Source: an uncultured Pelagibacteraceae bacterium (GTDB taxonomy: Bacteria > Pseudomonadota > Alphaproteobacteria > Pelagibacterales > Pelagibacteraceae). From it: DNA of 24,245 bases. Made by a program: the position numbers and the translations under genes. Location: positions 1 through 24,245 of the forward strand of contig CACLMO010000013.1 of assembly GCA_902608065.1 (NCBI GenBank). The letters run 5' to 3'. Every line of letters starts with the position of its first letter. The first letter of the stretch is position 1. Below the pieces are notes generated by a model. That model saw only the letters and a list, made by a program, of their open reading frames with translations. It made no database searches and was not told the DNA's origin. Positions 1-10,838 of this stretch are shown here, one piece after another.

Positions 1-549
1 CAAGAATTGGTTATGAATGGAGCTGATATTGTAAAAGTTGGCATAGGACCAGGAAGTGTTTGTACAACACGTTTGCAAACAGGTGTAGGGTACCCTCAGT
101 TAAGTGCTGTCATCGAATGTGCAGACGCTGCACATGGTTTGGGTGCTCATATAATTGCTGATGGAGGCTGTACATGTCCTGGTGATGTAGCAAAAGCATT
201 TGGTGGTGGTGGCGATTTTGTAATGCTTGGAGGAATGTTTGCGGGTCACGAAGAAGGTGGAGGCAAAAAAGTAAAGAGGAATGGATCTCAGCTTATTGAA
301 TTTTATGGTTCAAGTTCAAACACAGCAATTACAAAACATTATGGTGGTCTATCAGATTATAGAAGTAGTGAAGGAAAAAAAGTTCAACTTAAGTATCGTG
401 GTAAAATAAAGGATACTGTTCAAAATATACTAGGTGGCTTAAGAAGTAGTTGCACTTATGTTGGGGCGCCTTCACTAAAGCAACTTAGTAAGTGCACAAC
501 TTTCGTCAGAGTTAACCAGCAATACAACGATACCTTTGGGCAAGAATAA
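1..549 (+). CDS. guaC: GMP reductase, 3' part (5' end outside window)
   Basis: GMP reductase converts GMP to IMP with NADPH and ammonia release, returning guanine nucleotides to the common purine pool. The frame is open from base 1, so the gene starts upstream of the window. The visible 182 residues are the C-terminal half of the TIM barrel. They contain the catalytic-cysteine loop [11 protein letters not shown], the phosphate-binding stretch [28 protein letters not shown], and a C-terminal [12 protein letters not shown] segment. [10 protein letters not shown] after the Cys loop and the C-terminal segment fit GMP reductase of the E. coli GuaC type better than IMP dehydrogenase, whose loop is otherwise similar. 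An in-frame TTG at 7 is an artefact of the window edge, not a start. The trxB gene follows 50 bp downstream on the same strand. Confidence 0.93.
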   Translation, partial: QELVMNGADIVKVGIGPGSVCTTRLQTGVGYPQLSAVIECADAAHGLGAHIIADGGCTCPGDVAKAFGGGGDFVMLGGMFAGHEEGGGKKVKRNGSQLIEFYGSSSNTAITKHYGGLSDYRSSEGKKVQLKYRGKIKDTVQNILGGLRSSCTYVGAPSLKQLSKCTTFVRVNQQYNDTFGQE

Positions 550-552
550 AAA

Positions 553-580
553 ATTTAAAACTTTAAATCTTAAAAAAGAT
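553..580. repeat. Two short inverted repeats between guaC and trxB
   Basis: ATTTAAA (553-559) and TTTAAAT (562-568) form a perfect 7-bp inverted repeat with a 2-base centre. Overlapping its right edge, ATCTT (567-571) and AAGAT (576-580) can pair around AAAA. Both are AT-only or nearly so and lack a following T-run, so a real terminator is doubtful. They are most of the 50-bp guaC-trxB gap and could also be chance AT palindromes. Confidence 0.25.
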
Positions 581-599
581 ACTTATATGTGCGTTAAAT

Positions 600-2755
<2,156 letters not shown>

Positions 2756-4906
2756 ATGCAAAATACATATCAAGAAAAGTCTCTAGATCCAATTGATAAA
2801 GACTTTTTATTTGGAAAAAAATTAGAAGGTGGAATAAAACTATCTACCGTTTCTGATTTTAAACCTGCGGGTGACCAACCAGAAGCCATAAAAAAGTTAA
2901 TTTCTGGAATAAAAGACAAAAAAAATGACCAAGTTCTGTTAGGTGTAACTGGTTCGGGTAAAACATTTTCTATGGCAAAAATAATTGAAGCATTAAATAG
3001 ACCTGCTTTAATTCTGGCTCCAAATAAAACTTTAGCTGCTCAATTATATGGGGAGATGAAAACTTTCTTTCCCAATAATGCTGTAGAATATTTTGTATCT
3101 TACTATGATTATTATACACCTGAGGCATACGTACCTAGATCTGACACCTATATTGAAAAAGAAGCTTCTATTAATGAACAGATAGACAGAATGCGACATT
3201 CAGCAACTAGATCACTTCTTGAAAGAGATGATGTAATTATTGTTGCGAGCGTTTCCTGTATTTACGGTTTGGGTTCAGTTGAATCCTATAGCAAAATGAC
3301 TTTGGGTATCAAAAAAAATCACGAACATAATCGAGAACAAATTATAAAAACTTTGGTTAATCTTCAGTATAAACGAAATGATCAAAACTTTCATCGTGGC
3401 ACATTTAGAGTAAGAGGTGATAATTTAGAAATTTTTCCATCTCATTTGGAAGATAGAGCTTGGAGAATTTCTTTATTTGGAAATAAAGTTGAAAAAATTG
3501 TTGAATTTGATCCTCTTACTGGAAGTAAAACTAATGATTTAAATTTAATTAAGTTATACGCAAATAGCCACTATATAACTCCTAGACCTACTATCGAACA
3601 AGCGATTATAGAAATAAAAAAAGAATTAGAAATTACTTTAAAAAAACATAAATCTGAAAACAAACTTTTAGAAGCGCAAAGATTAGAGGAAAGAACACGA
3701 TTTGATTTGGAAATGATAGAAGCAACAGGAACTTGCGCTGGAATAGAAAATTATTCTAGATTTTTAACAGGAAGAAAACCTGGAGAGCCCCCTCCTACTC
3801 TTTTTGAATATTTTCCAGATAATACTCTAGTTTTTGTTGATGAAAGTCATGTGACTGTTCCACAATTGAATGGAATGTATAAAGGTGACTACACAAGAAA
3901 AAAAACTTTATCTGAGTATGGTTTCAGACTTCCTTCATGTATGGATAACCGACCTTTAAAATTCCAAGAGTGGGATGCTATGAGAACTCAAACTATTTTT
4001 GTTTCAGCCACACCAGGACCTTGGGAACTTGAGCAAACATCCGGAAAATTTGTTGATCAAGTAATAAGGCCTACAGGATTGTGTGACCCAGAAGTTCAGA
4101 TTAGACCAGCAAAAAATCAAGTTGATGATCTTTTGGCAGAATGTAAAGAAATAACAAAAAAAAATTTTAGATCATTGGTAACAACCTTAACAAAAAAAAT
4201 GGCTGAAGATTTAACTGAATACCTTCATGAAAATGGAGTAAAGGTAAGATATATGCATTCTGATATAGATACTCTTGAAAGAATTGAAATTATGAGAGAT
4301 TTAAGAATGGGTGTATTCGATGTACTTGTAGGAATTAATTTATTAAGAGAAGGGTTAGATATTCCTGAATGTGCACTAGTCGCTATATTAGACGCAGACA
4401 AAGAAGGTTTTTTAAGATCTGAAAGATCTTTAATTCAAACAATAGGTAGAGCGGCAAGAAATATTGAAGGAAAAGCTATTTTGTATGCTGATAAAAAAAC
4501 TAAAAGTATAGAAAAAGCAATTGAAGAAACAAATAGAAGAAAAAAATTACAACTAGCTTACAATAAAAAAAATAATATCAACGCAACATCAATAAAAAAA
4601 GAAATAACGGATATTTTAAAAAGTATTTATGAAAAGGATTATGCAAAAATCAATGTTGATACTTCCATAGGTCATAATTTAAAAAAACATTTAAAATCAC
4701 TTAAAAAAAAAATGAAAGAAGCTGCTGAAAATTTAGAATTTGAGGAAGCTGCCAAAACTAGAGATGAAATAAGAAAATTAGAAGCTAGTGAATTAGAGAT
4801 TGGAATTAATCCAAAAATAAGACAATCTAAGCTTAAAAACAAAGTTTATCCAGAAGGCAGATCGACTCAAGGAAAACCAGGAACTAGGCCAAAAAAAAAA
4901 CGCTAA
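2756..4906 (+). CDS. uvrB: Excinuclease ABC subunit UvrB
   Basis: UvrB is the damage-verifying helicase-like subunit of nucleotide excision repair. UvrA loads it at lesions and it recruits UvrC for incision. The 716 residues carry Walker A GVTGSGKT at 63-70, the damage-probing beta-hairpin [20 protein letters not shown] near 116-135, a Walker B-like VFVDESH, helicase motif [11 protein letters not shown], and a C-terminal UVR coiled coil near 645-680 that pairs with UvrC. About 30 residues precede the conserved [11 protein letters not shown], a short N-terminal extension, and no later start codon would keep the domain intact. A run of ten A codes the last lysines before KKR-stop. It heads the uvrB-to-pgsA run, with the next gene 5 bp downstream. 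Confidence 0.97.
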   Translation: MQNTYQEKSLDPIDKDFLFGKKLEGGIKLSTVSDFKPAGDQPEAIKKLISGIKDKKNDQVLLGVTGSGKTFSMAKIIEALNRPALILAPNKTLAAQLYGEMKTFFPNNAVEYFVSYYDYYTPEAYVPRSDTYIEKEASINEQIDRMRHSATRSLLERDDVIIVASVSCIYGLGSVESYSKMTLGIKKNHEHNREQIIKTLVNLQYKRNDQNFHRGTFRVRGDNLEIFPSHLEDRAWRISLFGNKVEKIVEFDPLTGSKTNDLNLIKLYANSHYITPRPTIEQAIIEIKKELEITLKKHKSENKLLEAQRLEERTRFDLEMIEATGTCAGIENYSRFLTGRKPGEPPPTLFEYFPDNTLVFVDESHVTVPQLNGMYKGDYTRKKTLSEYGFRLPSCMDNRPLKFQEWDAMRTQTIFVSATPGPWELEQTSGKFVDQVIRPTGLCDPEVQIRPAKNQVDDLLAECKEITKKNFRSLVTTLTKKMAEDLTEYLHENGVKVRYMHSDIDTLERIEIMRDLRMGVFDVLVGINLLREGLDIPECALVAILDADKEGFLRSERSLIQTIGRAARNIEGKAILYADKKTKSIEKAIEETNRRKKLQLAYNKKNNINATSIKKEITDILKSIYEKDYAKINVDTSIGHNLKKHLKSLKKKMKEAAENLEFEEAAKTRDEIRKLEASELEIGINPKIRQSKLKNKVYPEGRSTQGKPGTRPKKKR

Positions 4907-4911
4907 TTAAA

Positions 4912-5199
4912 ATGAAAAAAAATGAAAAAAATAATGAAATCATATCACCTTGCATAAGTATTTGCAGAACAGACCCGAGAACTGGATATTGTTATGGATG
5001 TGCCAGAACAAATGAAGAAAAAAAAATATGGAAAAATGAAAATACAAAATTGTACTGGAAAGAGAAAAATTTAAAATTATTAATTCATAGAATGTCAGGG
5101 TGGCAATTAGAAACTTTTCAACTGTCGTACTCAAATAAGGTAAAAACTGGATATTCATTATACAAAGAGAGCCTAAAAAAAAATAATGATCAAAAATAA
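4912..5199 (+). CDS. DUF1289-family small cysteine-rich protein
   Basis: A 95-residue protein with the DUF1289 signature: C14-x3-C18-x8-C27-x2-C30 in a context of CISICRTDPRTGYCYGCART, then a Trp-containing segment. The four cysteines look like a metal site (zinc or iron-sulfur), but the biochemical role of the family is not established and I assign none. DUF1289 normally covers only the first ~60 residues; the remaining lysine-rich C-terminus is not recognisable. It starts 5 bp after uvrB and overlaps the start of the SDR gene by 14 bp, so it is probably co-transcribed and translationally coupled with them. Confidence 0.85.
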   Translation: MKKNEKNNEIISPCISICRTDPRTGYCYGCARTNEEKKIWKNENTKLYWKEKNLKLLIHRMSGWQLETFQLSYSNKVKTGYSLYKESLKKNNDQK

Positions 5200-5938
5200 A
5201 AACCTACTAATTACTGGAGCTGCAACGAGAATAGGAAAAGCTATAGCTCTACACTTTGCTGAAAAAGGATGGAATATTGCCCTACATTATTTTCGATCTG
5301 CATCTAAAGCTAGAGAATTAAAAAAAAAAATAGAACAAAACTTAGTGAAGGTAATTTTAATCAAAGCTGATTTGAAAAATCCTAAAAAAGTTGAAAAAAT
5401 TATATCTCACGCAAAAAAAAAATTGGGAACTATTAATTGTTTGATAAATAATGCTGCATTATTTGAAAAAGATGATATTTCAAATTTTACAACTAAAAGT
5501 TGGAACGATCATTTAAACATTAATCTCCGTGCACCAGCAATTTTAACTAAACATTTTGCAAAACAAGCGTCCAAAAAATCCGGATACAATATAATTAATA
5601 TTATTGACCAAAGAATATTTAACCTAACCCCTTTTTTTTCATCATATACTATTAGCAAAAGTGGTTTGAAAACTTTAACAAAAACTATGGCTATGAGATT
5701 AGGACCTAATATAAGAGTTAATGGTATCGCTCCTGGGCCTACAATAAAAAGCAAGAGACAATCAGATAAACATTTTAGAAATCAAGTGAATTCAACGCTT
5801 CTGAAACAGTCTGTTCGCCTAGCCGATATTTGTGATACCGTTGAGTTTTTGATTAACAACAGTTCCGTTACAGGACAAATTATAGCTGTTGATAGTGGAC
5901 AAAATTTATCGTGGAATAAGAAAAATGAAAAAGAATAA
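5186..5938 (+). CDS. SDR-family reductase, pteridine reductase / FolM-like
   Basis: Short-chain dehydrogenase of 250 residues. The N-terminal NADP motif is TGAATRIGKA (residues 10-19), with an arginine as in pteridine reductases. LINNAA lies near 86-91. The catalytic set is D141, Y154 and K158: an aspartate replaces the usual SDR serine. The 13- and 4-residue spacings match the D-Y-K triad known from the pteridine reductase PTR1. With folB immediately downstream (overlapping), a role reducing dihydropterins, such as dihydromonapterin or dihydrofolate, is the best inference. Direct proof of the substrate is lacking. The start ATG overlaps the DUF1289 stop by 14 bp. Confidence 0.82.
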   Translation: MIKNKNLLITGAATRIGKAIALHFAEKGWNIALHYFRSASKARELKKKIEQNLVKVILIKADLKNPKKVEKIISHAKKKLGTINCLINNAALFEKDDISNFTTKSWNDHLNINLRAPAILTKHFAKQASKKSGYNIINIIDQRIFNLTPFFSSYTISKSGLKTLTKTMAMRLGPNIRVNGIAPGPTIKSKRQSDKHFRNQVNSTLLKQSVRLADICDTVEFLINNSSVTGQIIAVDSGQNLSWNKKNEKE

Positions 5939-6353
5939 TTTTAAAATTATAGAATTAAAACCTAAAAAAAATAAAAGCTCAGTAAAAAGAAGTGTTTTCA
6001 TTAAAGATTTTATTATACAAGAAATTATAGGAATACATAACCACGAAAAAATAAAAAAACAAAAAATAAAATTTAATATTGTTATTAACGTTAGCCAAAA
6101 TACTACTCCTAATGAAAAAGATATAAAAAGTATTATTGACTATGAAAAAGTTACCAATAAGTTGGAAAAATTAGCCAAAAGCAAAAAATATAATTTTTTA
6201 GAAAGCTTAGCAGAGGATTCTTTTAATGAAATATTTGAGGACAAAAGAATAAACTCTGTAAAAATTAAAATTGAAAAACCTGATGCAATAAAAAATGCAG
6301 ATTCGGTTGGGATAGAAGTTTTTAAAACTAGAAAAGATTATGAGGAATCTTGA
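5925..6353 (+). CDS. folB: Dihydroneopterin aldolase
   Basis: FolB cleaves 7,8-dihydroneopterin to 6-hydroxymethyl-dihydropterin in folate synthesis. I choose ATG 5925 (142 residues), preceded by a GGAATAAG purine stretch 5-12 bases upstream. A TTG at 5889 in the same frame is less likely. Family landmarks are [14 protein letters not shown] with E41, the pterin-site DYEK (Y73), FLESLAED (E93), and the catalytic lysine K118 in KIEKPDAI. The first ~25 residues are a lysine-rich extension before the domain. It overlaps the SDR gene by 14 bp and uvrC by 14 bp, indicating tight translational coupling in the run. Confidence 0.9.
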   Translation: MKKNNFKIIELKPKKNKSSVKRSVFIKDFIIQEIIGIHNHEKIKKQKIKFNIVINVSQNTTPNEKDIKSIIDYEKVTNKLEKLAKSKKYNFLESLAEDSFNEIFEDKRINSVKIKIEKPDAIKNADSVGIEVFKTRKDYEES

Positions 6354-8181
6354 TTTTGGTAAAGAATTAATTAGAAAAAAAATTCCATTAATTTCTAATA
6401 GTCCTGGAGTGTATAGAATGCTTGATAAGAAAGATCAGGTGCTCTATGTCGGTAAAGCAAAAAATCTTCCTAATAGATTAAAAAGTTATGTTTTGGATAA
6501 AAATCAACCAATAAGAACTGAAAGAATGTTGGCTTTAACAAATAATTTAGAAATAATAACAACAAGTAGTGAGGCAGAGGCTTTGCTTTTGGAAGCAAAT
6601 TTAATTAAAAAATTTAAACCTAAATTTAATGTTCTTCTCAGAGATGACAAATCCTTTCCATATATTTTTATAGAGAAAGATTCTGATTGGCCGCAATTAT
6701 CAAAACATAGAGGTAAAAAAAATAAAAATGGTTATTATTTTGGTCCATTTGCTTCTGCGGGTTCTGCTAATTGGACAATAAAAATTTTACAAAAAGTTTT
6801 TTTATTAAGGGTATGTAATGATTCTGTTTTTAAGAATAGAGAAAGGCCTTGCATTCTATATCAAATCAAAAGATGTTCTGCGCCCTGCGTAAATCATTTA
6901 AGTAAAACTGAATACTCAAAACTTGTATCAGACGCAATATCATTTCTTTCTGGAAAATCAAAAAATATACAAAAAAAATTATCAAACGATATGGAAAAAA
7001 GTAGTGAAAAAATGGATTATGAAAAAGCAGCTGTTTTAAGAGATAGAATAAAATCATTGACTCAAATTCAATCTTCTCAGAGTATAAGCTCAACAAATCT
7101 TGATAATGCGGATGTTATTTCTATTGCGCAAGAAGCAGGAAAAACTTGTGTTCAGGTGTTCTTTTATAGATCAAAACAAAATTGGGGTAACCAGTCTTAT
7201 TTTCCTTATCACGACAAATCTCATACAGCAGAGGACGTCTTAACTTCGTTTATCGCTCAATTTTATGAAAATAAAAATGTACCTATTGAAATTTTAATCA
7301 ATAAAAAAATTAAAGATTTAAATCTTGTTAAATCAGCTTTAGAAAAAAAAGAAGATAAATTTATATCTATAAAGATTCCTACAAAAGGAAATGCATTAAA
7401 ATTATCGAAAATGGCTGAAAGGAATGCAAAAGAAGCCTTAACCAGAAAAATATTTGAGTCTGAAACTAACAATAAACTTCTAAATGAAGTTGCTGATAAA
7501 TTTAGATTAGATGTCTCTCCAAGAACGATAGAAGTATATGATAACAGTCATATTCAGGGTTCTAATTCTGTTGGAGCTTTAATTACATTTGGTTCGGAAG
7601 GTTTTATTAAAAAACAATACAGAAAATTTAATATTAAAAATAAAGAAATAGGCGCTGGAGATGATTATGGAATGCTAAAAGAAGTTTTTGAGAGAAGATT
7701 TTCAAAAATCATTAAGAACAAACAAAAAGGAGAAGTAATAATTCCTGATTTAGTAATTATTGATGGTGGCAAAGGTCAATATTCAGTGGGGAGAAAAATA
7801 TTGGATGAATATGGTTTTCATGACATTCCCATAGTGGCCATCGCAAAAGGGGTAAATAGAAGTAAAGGTGATGAAACTTTTTTTTACAAAACTAAAGCAA
7901 TTAAACTAAATAAAAGAGAACCTTTACTATTTTTTCTTCAAAGACTAAGAGATGAAGCTCACAGATTTGCATTAAGTAGCCATAGGATGAAAAGGAAGAA
8001 AAATTTTACCAAATCTTTGCTGGATCAAATAAGTGGAGTTGGTAGAAATAGAAAAAGATCTTTGTTAAACTATTTTGGATCAGCTAGAGCTGTTGAATCG
8101 GCTAGCTTTGATGATTTAAAAAAGGTAGAAGGAATAGAAACTTCTGTAGCTAAAAAAATACATGATTTTTTTCATAGTTAA
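6340..8181 (+). CDS. uvrC: Excinuclease ABC subunit UvrC
   Basis: UvrC makes the 3' and 5' incisions flanking a UvrB-marked lesion. The 613 residues are full length. They comprise an N-terminal GIY-YIG nuclease ([22 protein letters not shown], near 20-42, shown here only in part as GVYRM...YVGKAKN), a UVR motif near 215-245, the RNase H-like endonuclease ([18 protein letters not shown]), and C-terminal helix-hairpin-helix repeats ending DFFHS. Four cysteines, C159, C171, C179 and C183, have the 12-8-4 spacing of the cysteines reported to hold an iron-sulfur cluster in E. coli UvrC. The start codon lies inside folB. Confidence 0.97.
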   Translation: MRNLDFGKELIRKKIPLISNSPGVYRMLDKKDQVLYVGKAKNLPNRLKSYVLDKNQPIRTERMLALTNNLEIITTSSEAEALLLEANLIKKFKPKFNVLLRDDKSFPYIFIEKDSDWPQLSKHRGKKNKNGYYFGPFASAGSANWTIKILQKVFLLRVCNDSVFKNRERPCILYQIKRCSAPCVNHLSKTEYSKLVSDAISFLSGKSKNIQKKLSNDMEKSSEKMDYEKAAVLRDRIKSLTQIQSSQSISSTNLDNADVISIAQEAGKTCVQVFFYRSKQNWGNQSYFPYHDKSHTAEDVLTSFIAQFYENKNVPIEILINKKIKDLNLVKSALEKKEDKFISIKIPTKGNALKLSKMAERNAKEALTRKIFESETNNKLLNEVADKFRLDVSPRTIEVYDNSHIQGSNSVGALITFGSEGFIKKQYRKFNIKNKEIGAGDDYGMLKEVFERRFSKIIKNKQKGEVIIPDLVIIDGGKGQYSVGRKILDEYGFHDIPIVAIAKGVNRSKGDETFFYKTKAIKLNKREPLLFFLQRLRDEAHRFALSSHRMKRKKNFTKSLLDQISGVGRNRKRSLLNYFGSARAVESASFDDLKKVEGIETSVAKKIHDFFHS

Positions 8182-8186
8182 AAAAA

Positions 8187-8756
8187 ATGAAACTTAAAGT
8201 TCCAAATATACTCACTATTGGACGAATTATTTTGGTCCCAATATTTATTTTAACATTTTTTCTACCAGGAGCTCTTGGTGACTGGATACCATTTTTTATA
8301 TTTGGTTTAGCTTGTTTCACAGATTTTTTAGATGGTTTATTGGCCAGACTTTATAAAGAAGAATCAAGACTTGGTGAACTTTTAGATCCAATTGCTGATA
8401 AAATTATTGTAGCCAGTGCACTTGTTCTTTTAATAATGGATCAAACAATAATAAATTATGAAGTTGTAGCTGCTATAATTATTTTAATTAGAGAAATATT
8501 AATATCAGGTCTAAGAGAATATTTAGCAAAATTCCAAGTTGCTATGCCCGTAACAAGTTTGGCAAAATTTAAAACTTTTATACAAATGCTTGCTATTGCA
8601 ATATTACTAACTGGGGAGAGCGGAAATAAACTTATAAATTTTGAAGACTATAATGCACACTCCTTAGGAATTATCTTGTTATGGATATCTGCCGCACTTA
8701 CTCTTTACACAGGATACGATTATGTAAAAAAAGGAATAGGCCACGCAACTGATTAG
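8187..8756 (+). CDS. pgsA: CDP-diacylglycerol--glycerol-3-phosphate phosphatidyltransferase
   Basis: An integral inner-membrane enzyme making phosphatidylglycerol-phosphate from CDP-diacylglycerol and glycerol-3-phosphate. The CDP-alcohol phosphotransferase motif is complete: D46-x2-D49-G-x2-A-R-x8-G-x3-D67-x3-D71. The 189 residues are mostly hydrophobic, with several membrane segments, and the N-terminal MKLKVPNILTIGRIILVPIF is typical of PgsA. It starts 5 bp after uvrC, a conserved uvrC-pgsA adjacency. Its product feeds Lgt, encoded at 12429. It ends 5 bp before the convergent ilvE stop. Confidence 0.95.
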   Translation: MKLKVPNILTIGRIILVPIFILTFFLPGALGDWIPFFIFGLACFTDFLDGLLARLYKEESRLGELLDPIADKIIVASALVLLIMDQTIINYEVVAAIIILIREILISGLREYLAKFQVAMPVTSLAKFKTFIQMLAIAILLTGESGNKLINFEDYNAHSLGIILLWISAALTLYTGYDYVKKGIGHATD

Positions 8757-8761
8757 TAAAT

Positions 8762-9640
8762 TTATGCTGCTGTCTTTTTTCTTACTAAAGCTTGATAACT
8801 TTTAGACAAATCTTTAATAACATTACAAACTGTAAAATTGTATTTATCAATTTGCGAAACAGGAGTTACTTCTGCTGCGGTACCTGTTAAAAAACATCCT
8901 ACAAAATTATCCATTTCTTCTGGTTTAATTTTTCTTTCAAAAACTTTTATACCTTTGGATTTTGCAATATCTATAACGCATCTTCTTGTAATGCCATTTA
9001 AAAAAGAATCTGCGATAGGAGTATGTAGCTCTCCAGATTTATTTTTAAAAAATATATTGGCTCCCGTTGCTTCAGCTATATTACCTTGATAATCGAACAT
9101 TAATGAGTCTGTAAACCCTTGTTGTTCTGCTTCATGTTTTGAAAGTGTACAAATCATATATAAACCTGAAGCTTTAGTATCCCAAGGTATTGTATCTGGC
9201 GCTGGTCTTTTCCATCGTGATATATTTAATCTAATACCTTTATTAATGTCGTAATAAGGACCCCATTCCCAAGCTGCAATTGCTACATTTATTTTTGTTT
9301 GTTGAGCAGAAATTGCCATCATTTCACTACCTCGCCATACTACAGGTCTAACATAACCATTTTTTATTTTTTGTATCGCAACAATATCTTTGGTAGCTTT
9401 GTTTAGTAATTCTTGTTTGTATGGAATTTTAAAACCCATTCTAGAAGCAGAATGATAGAGTCTTTCTGTATGTTCTTTAAGTTTAAAAATTTCTCCATCA
9501 TAAACTCTTTCACCTTCAAAAACGCAGCTGGCATAGTGTAGACCGTGACTTAAAACATGTATTTTGACATCAGACCAGTTTATTGGTTCGCCGTTAAACC
9601 AAATTTTTCCCGATCTTTTATCATAAGGTATGGATTCCAT
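8762..9640 (-). CDS. ilvE: Branched-chain amino acid aminotransferase
   Basis: Fold-type IV PLP enzyme catalysing the last step of valine, leucine and isoleucine synthesis. The 292 residues include the PLP lysine K156 in DTKASGLYM, E190 in NIAEATGANIFF, and the cofactor-loop C-terminal FLTGTAAEVTPV. D-amino-acid aminotransferase and aminodeoxychorismate lyase share the fold. The N-terminal HGLHYASCVFEGERVYDG and the Arg-containing GYVRPVVWRG favour IlvE. It is divergent from the MarR gene across a 90-bp regulatory region containing a palindrome, so its expression may be tied to that regulator. Confidence 0.92.
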   Translation of the reverse strand: MESIPYDKRSGKIWFNGEPINWSDVKIHVLSHGLHYASCVFEGERVYDGEIFKLKEHTERLYHSASRMGFKIPYKQELLNKATKDIVAIQKIKNGYVRPVVWRGSEMMAISAQQTKINVAIAAWEWGPYYDINKGIRLNISRWKRPAPDTIPWDTKASGLYMICTLSKHEAEQQGFTDSLMFDYQGNIAEATGANIFFKNKSGELHTPIADSFLNGITRRCVIDIAKSKGIKVFERKIKPEEMDNFVGCFLTGTAAEVTPVSQIDKYNFTVCNVIKDLSKSYQALVRKKTAA

Positions 9641-9682
9641 AAAAAAATTTACTAATCTTAATTGATTTATTTAGTTCAAAAA

Positions 9683-9709
9683 AGTATCTATCTTATATAG
9701 ATATGTCAA
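9683..9709 (-). promoter_or_regulatory. Candidate ilvE promoter
   Basis: Reading the minus strand, TTGACA (9704-9709, a perfect -35 consensus) is followed after 15 bases by GATACT (9683-9688, four matches to TATAAT). The 15-base spacer is shorter than the optimal 17. The 7-5-7 inverted repeat at 9685-9703 fills the spacer, so a protein bound there would be expected to block this promoter. This is pattern matching only. Confidence 0.35.
9685..9703. promoter_or_regulatory. Inverted repeat, candidate MarR operator
   Basis: TATCTAT (9685-9691), spacer CTTAT, ATAGATA (9697-9703): perfect 7-bp arms, 19 bp in all. It lies between the divergent ilvE and MarR genes, 27 bp before the MarR start. MarR-family dimers usually bind 16-20 bp palindromes in their own divergent promoter regions, so the position and size fit. 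AT-rich palindromes do arise by chance in this sequence. Confidence 0.4.
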
Positions 9710-9714
9710 TATAA

Positions 9715-9723
9715 CTGACCCTA
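9715..9723 (+). promoter_or_regulatory. CTGACCCTA motif upstream of MarR gene
   Basis: CTGACCCTA ends 7 bp before the MarR start codon. The same nine bases occur upstream of petA at 21506-21514, in the same orientation relative to the downstream gene. In both places a GTCA half-site lies a few bases upstream (GTCA-7-TGAC here, GTCA-3-TGAC at petA). Being so near the ATG it would sit in the leader or at the start site. It is a candidate shared operator, unproven. Confidence 0.35.
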
Positions 9724-9730
9724 ATTAATT

Positions 9731-10168
9731 ATGAGAGACTTACTATATTTAAAAGATGACCAAATAAAAGATTTTATTGAACAAATATTTTATGCGTACA
9801 GAGAAACTTATTCTGATCCTAAAAAAATTTTAAAAAAATACTCTTTTGGTACAGCTCATCATAGAGTAATTCATTTGATTGAAAGACACGAAGGAATAAC
9901 AGTGTCAGGACTTCTTGGTAAATTAAAAGTTACAAAACAAAGTTTAAACAGAGTTTTAAAAGATTTAATAAAAAATAAAGCAATTCTAATGAAAAAAGGT
10001 GAGATAGACTCTAGGCAAAGACATATTTTTTTGAACGAAAAAGGTAAAAAACTTTTTGATGAAATTTTTTTGGAACAAAAAAAAAGAATTTATAATGCAT
10101 TAAAGAGTTCTGATTCTGATTCGGTAATTAAATTTAAAAAAATATTAAATAAAATAATTGATGAATAA
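9731..10168 (+). CDS. MarR-family transcriptional regulator (PetP-like)
   Basis: A 145-residue winged-helix protein of MarR type. The recognition region is GITVSGLLGKLKVTKQSLNRVLKDLIKNKAI (roughly 55-85; key part VTKQSLNRVL), followed by a wing with the MarR-typical DSRQRHIFLNEKG. It is translationally coupled to the response-regulator gene (stop and start overlap by 8 bp). A MarR protein directly before an OmpR-type regulator is the arrangement of petP-petR of Rhodobacter capsulatus, linked there to cytochrome bc1 expression. Here petABC lies about 9 kb away. The PetP equivalence is inference from order, and the ligand is unknown. No Shine-Dalgarno site is visible before the ATG. Confidence 0.88.
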   Translation: MRDLLYLKDDQIKDFIEQIFYAYRETYSDPKKILKKYSFGTAHHRVIHLIERHEGITVSGLLGKLKVTKQSLNRVLKDLIKNKAILMKKGEIDSRQRHIFLNEKGKKLFDEIFLEQKKRIYNALKSSDSDSVIKFKKILNKIIDE

Positions 10169-10838
10169 AAAAAAAACTCATATTCTTGTGGTAGACGATG
10201 ATGACAGAATTAAAGAATTGGTAAAAGAATATCTTGAAGAACAACAATTTGTTGTTACTACAGCAAAGGATGCTACTGATGCTAAAAGTAAAATAAAAAT
10301 TATAAAATTTGATATTCTTATCTTAGATATTATGATGCCTGGTCAAAGTGGTCTATCATTGACTAAGGAGATTAAAAAAAATAATTCTACACCTATTATA
10401 TTATTAACAGCCAAGGGCGAAACAAAGGATAGGATAGAAGGTTTAGAATTGGGTGCTGATGATTATCTTGGAAAACCTTTTGAACCAAAAGAGCTTTTGT
10501 TAAGAATAAAAAATATTTTAAATAAAACAAAAAAAGCTATTTTACCTGAAGAAATATATATAGGAGAGGCTTTGGTAAACTTAAAAAAAATGAGTATTAA
10601 AATATATGATAAAGTTAAAAAAATTAATCCACAAGAAAAAAACGTGTTGGAAAATATGTTGGAATCGCCAGGCAAAATTTTTTCGAGAGACGAAATAGGA
10701 AAAATGATAAATGTTTCTAAAGAAAGAACAATAGATGTAATGATAACTCGACTAAGACAAAAAATTGAGTCTAGGCCAAAAAATCCAAAATATTTACAAA
10801 CAATTAGGGGATCAGGTTATGTTTTATGGATTGAATAA
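10161..10838 (+). CDS. OmpR-family response regulator (PetR-like)
   Basis: Receiver plus winged-helix DNA-binding regulator, 225 residues from ATG 10161 (a TTG at 10158 is also in frame). The receiver has acidic residues D12-D14, phospho-acceptor D56 in DILILDIMMPG, the switch threonine in ILLTAKG, and the lysine in GADDYLGKPF. The C-terminal domain ends with VMITRLRQKIE and a YLQTIRGSGYVLW wing, typical of the OmpR/PhoB class. It sits between a MarR gene (8-bp overlap) and a histidine kinase gene (20-bp overlap), so all three are likely one transcript. Orthology to PetR is suggested by neighbours and not shown by sequence alone. Confidence 0.93.
   Translation: MNKKKTHILVVDDDDRIKELVKEYLEEQQFVVTTAKDATDAKSKIKIIKFDILILDIMMPGQSGLSLTKEIKKNNSTPIILLTAKGETKDRIEGLELGADDYLGKPFEPKELLLRIKNILNKTKKAILPEEIYIGEALVNLKKMSIKIYDKVKKINPQEKNVLENMLESPGKIFSRDEIGKMINVSKERTIDVMITRLRQKIESRPKNPKYLQTIRGSGYVLWIE

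Noticed and set aside
5889..5924. folB start at TTG 5889
   Set aside because: ATG 5925 has a purine-rich upstream stretch and a shorter overlap; the extra residues are not family sequence.
10765..10818. N-terminal extension of the histidine kinase from TTG 10765
   Set aside because: It only re-reads the regulator gene in another frame, while ATG 10819 has a good Shine-Dalgarno site.
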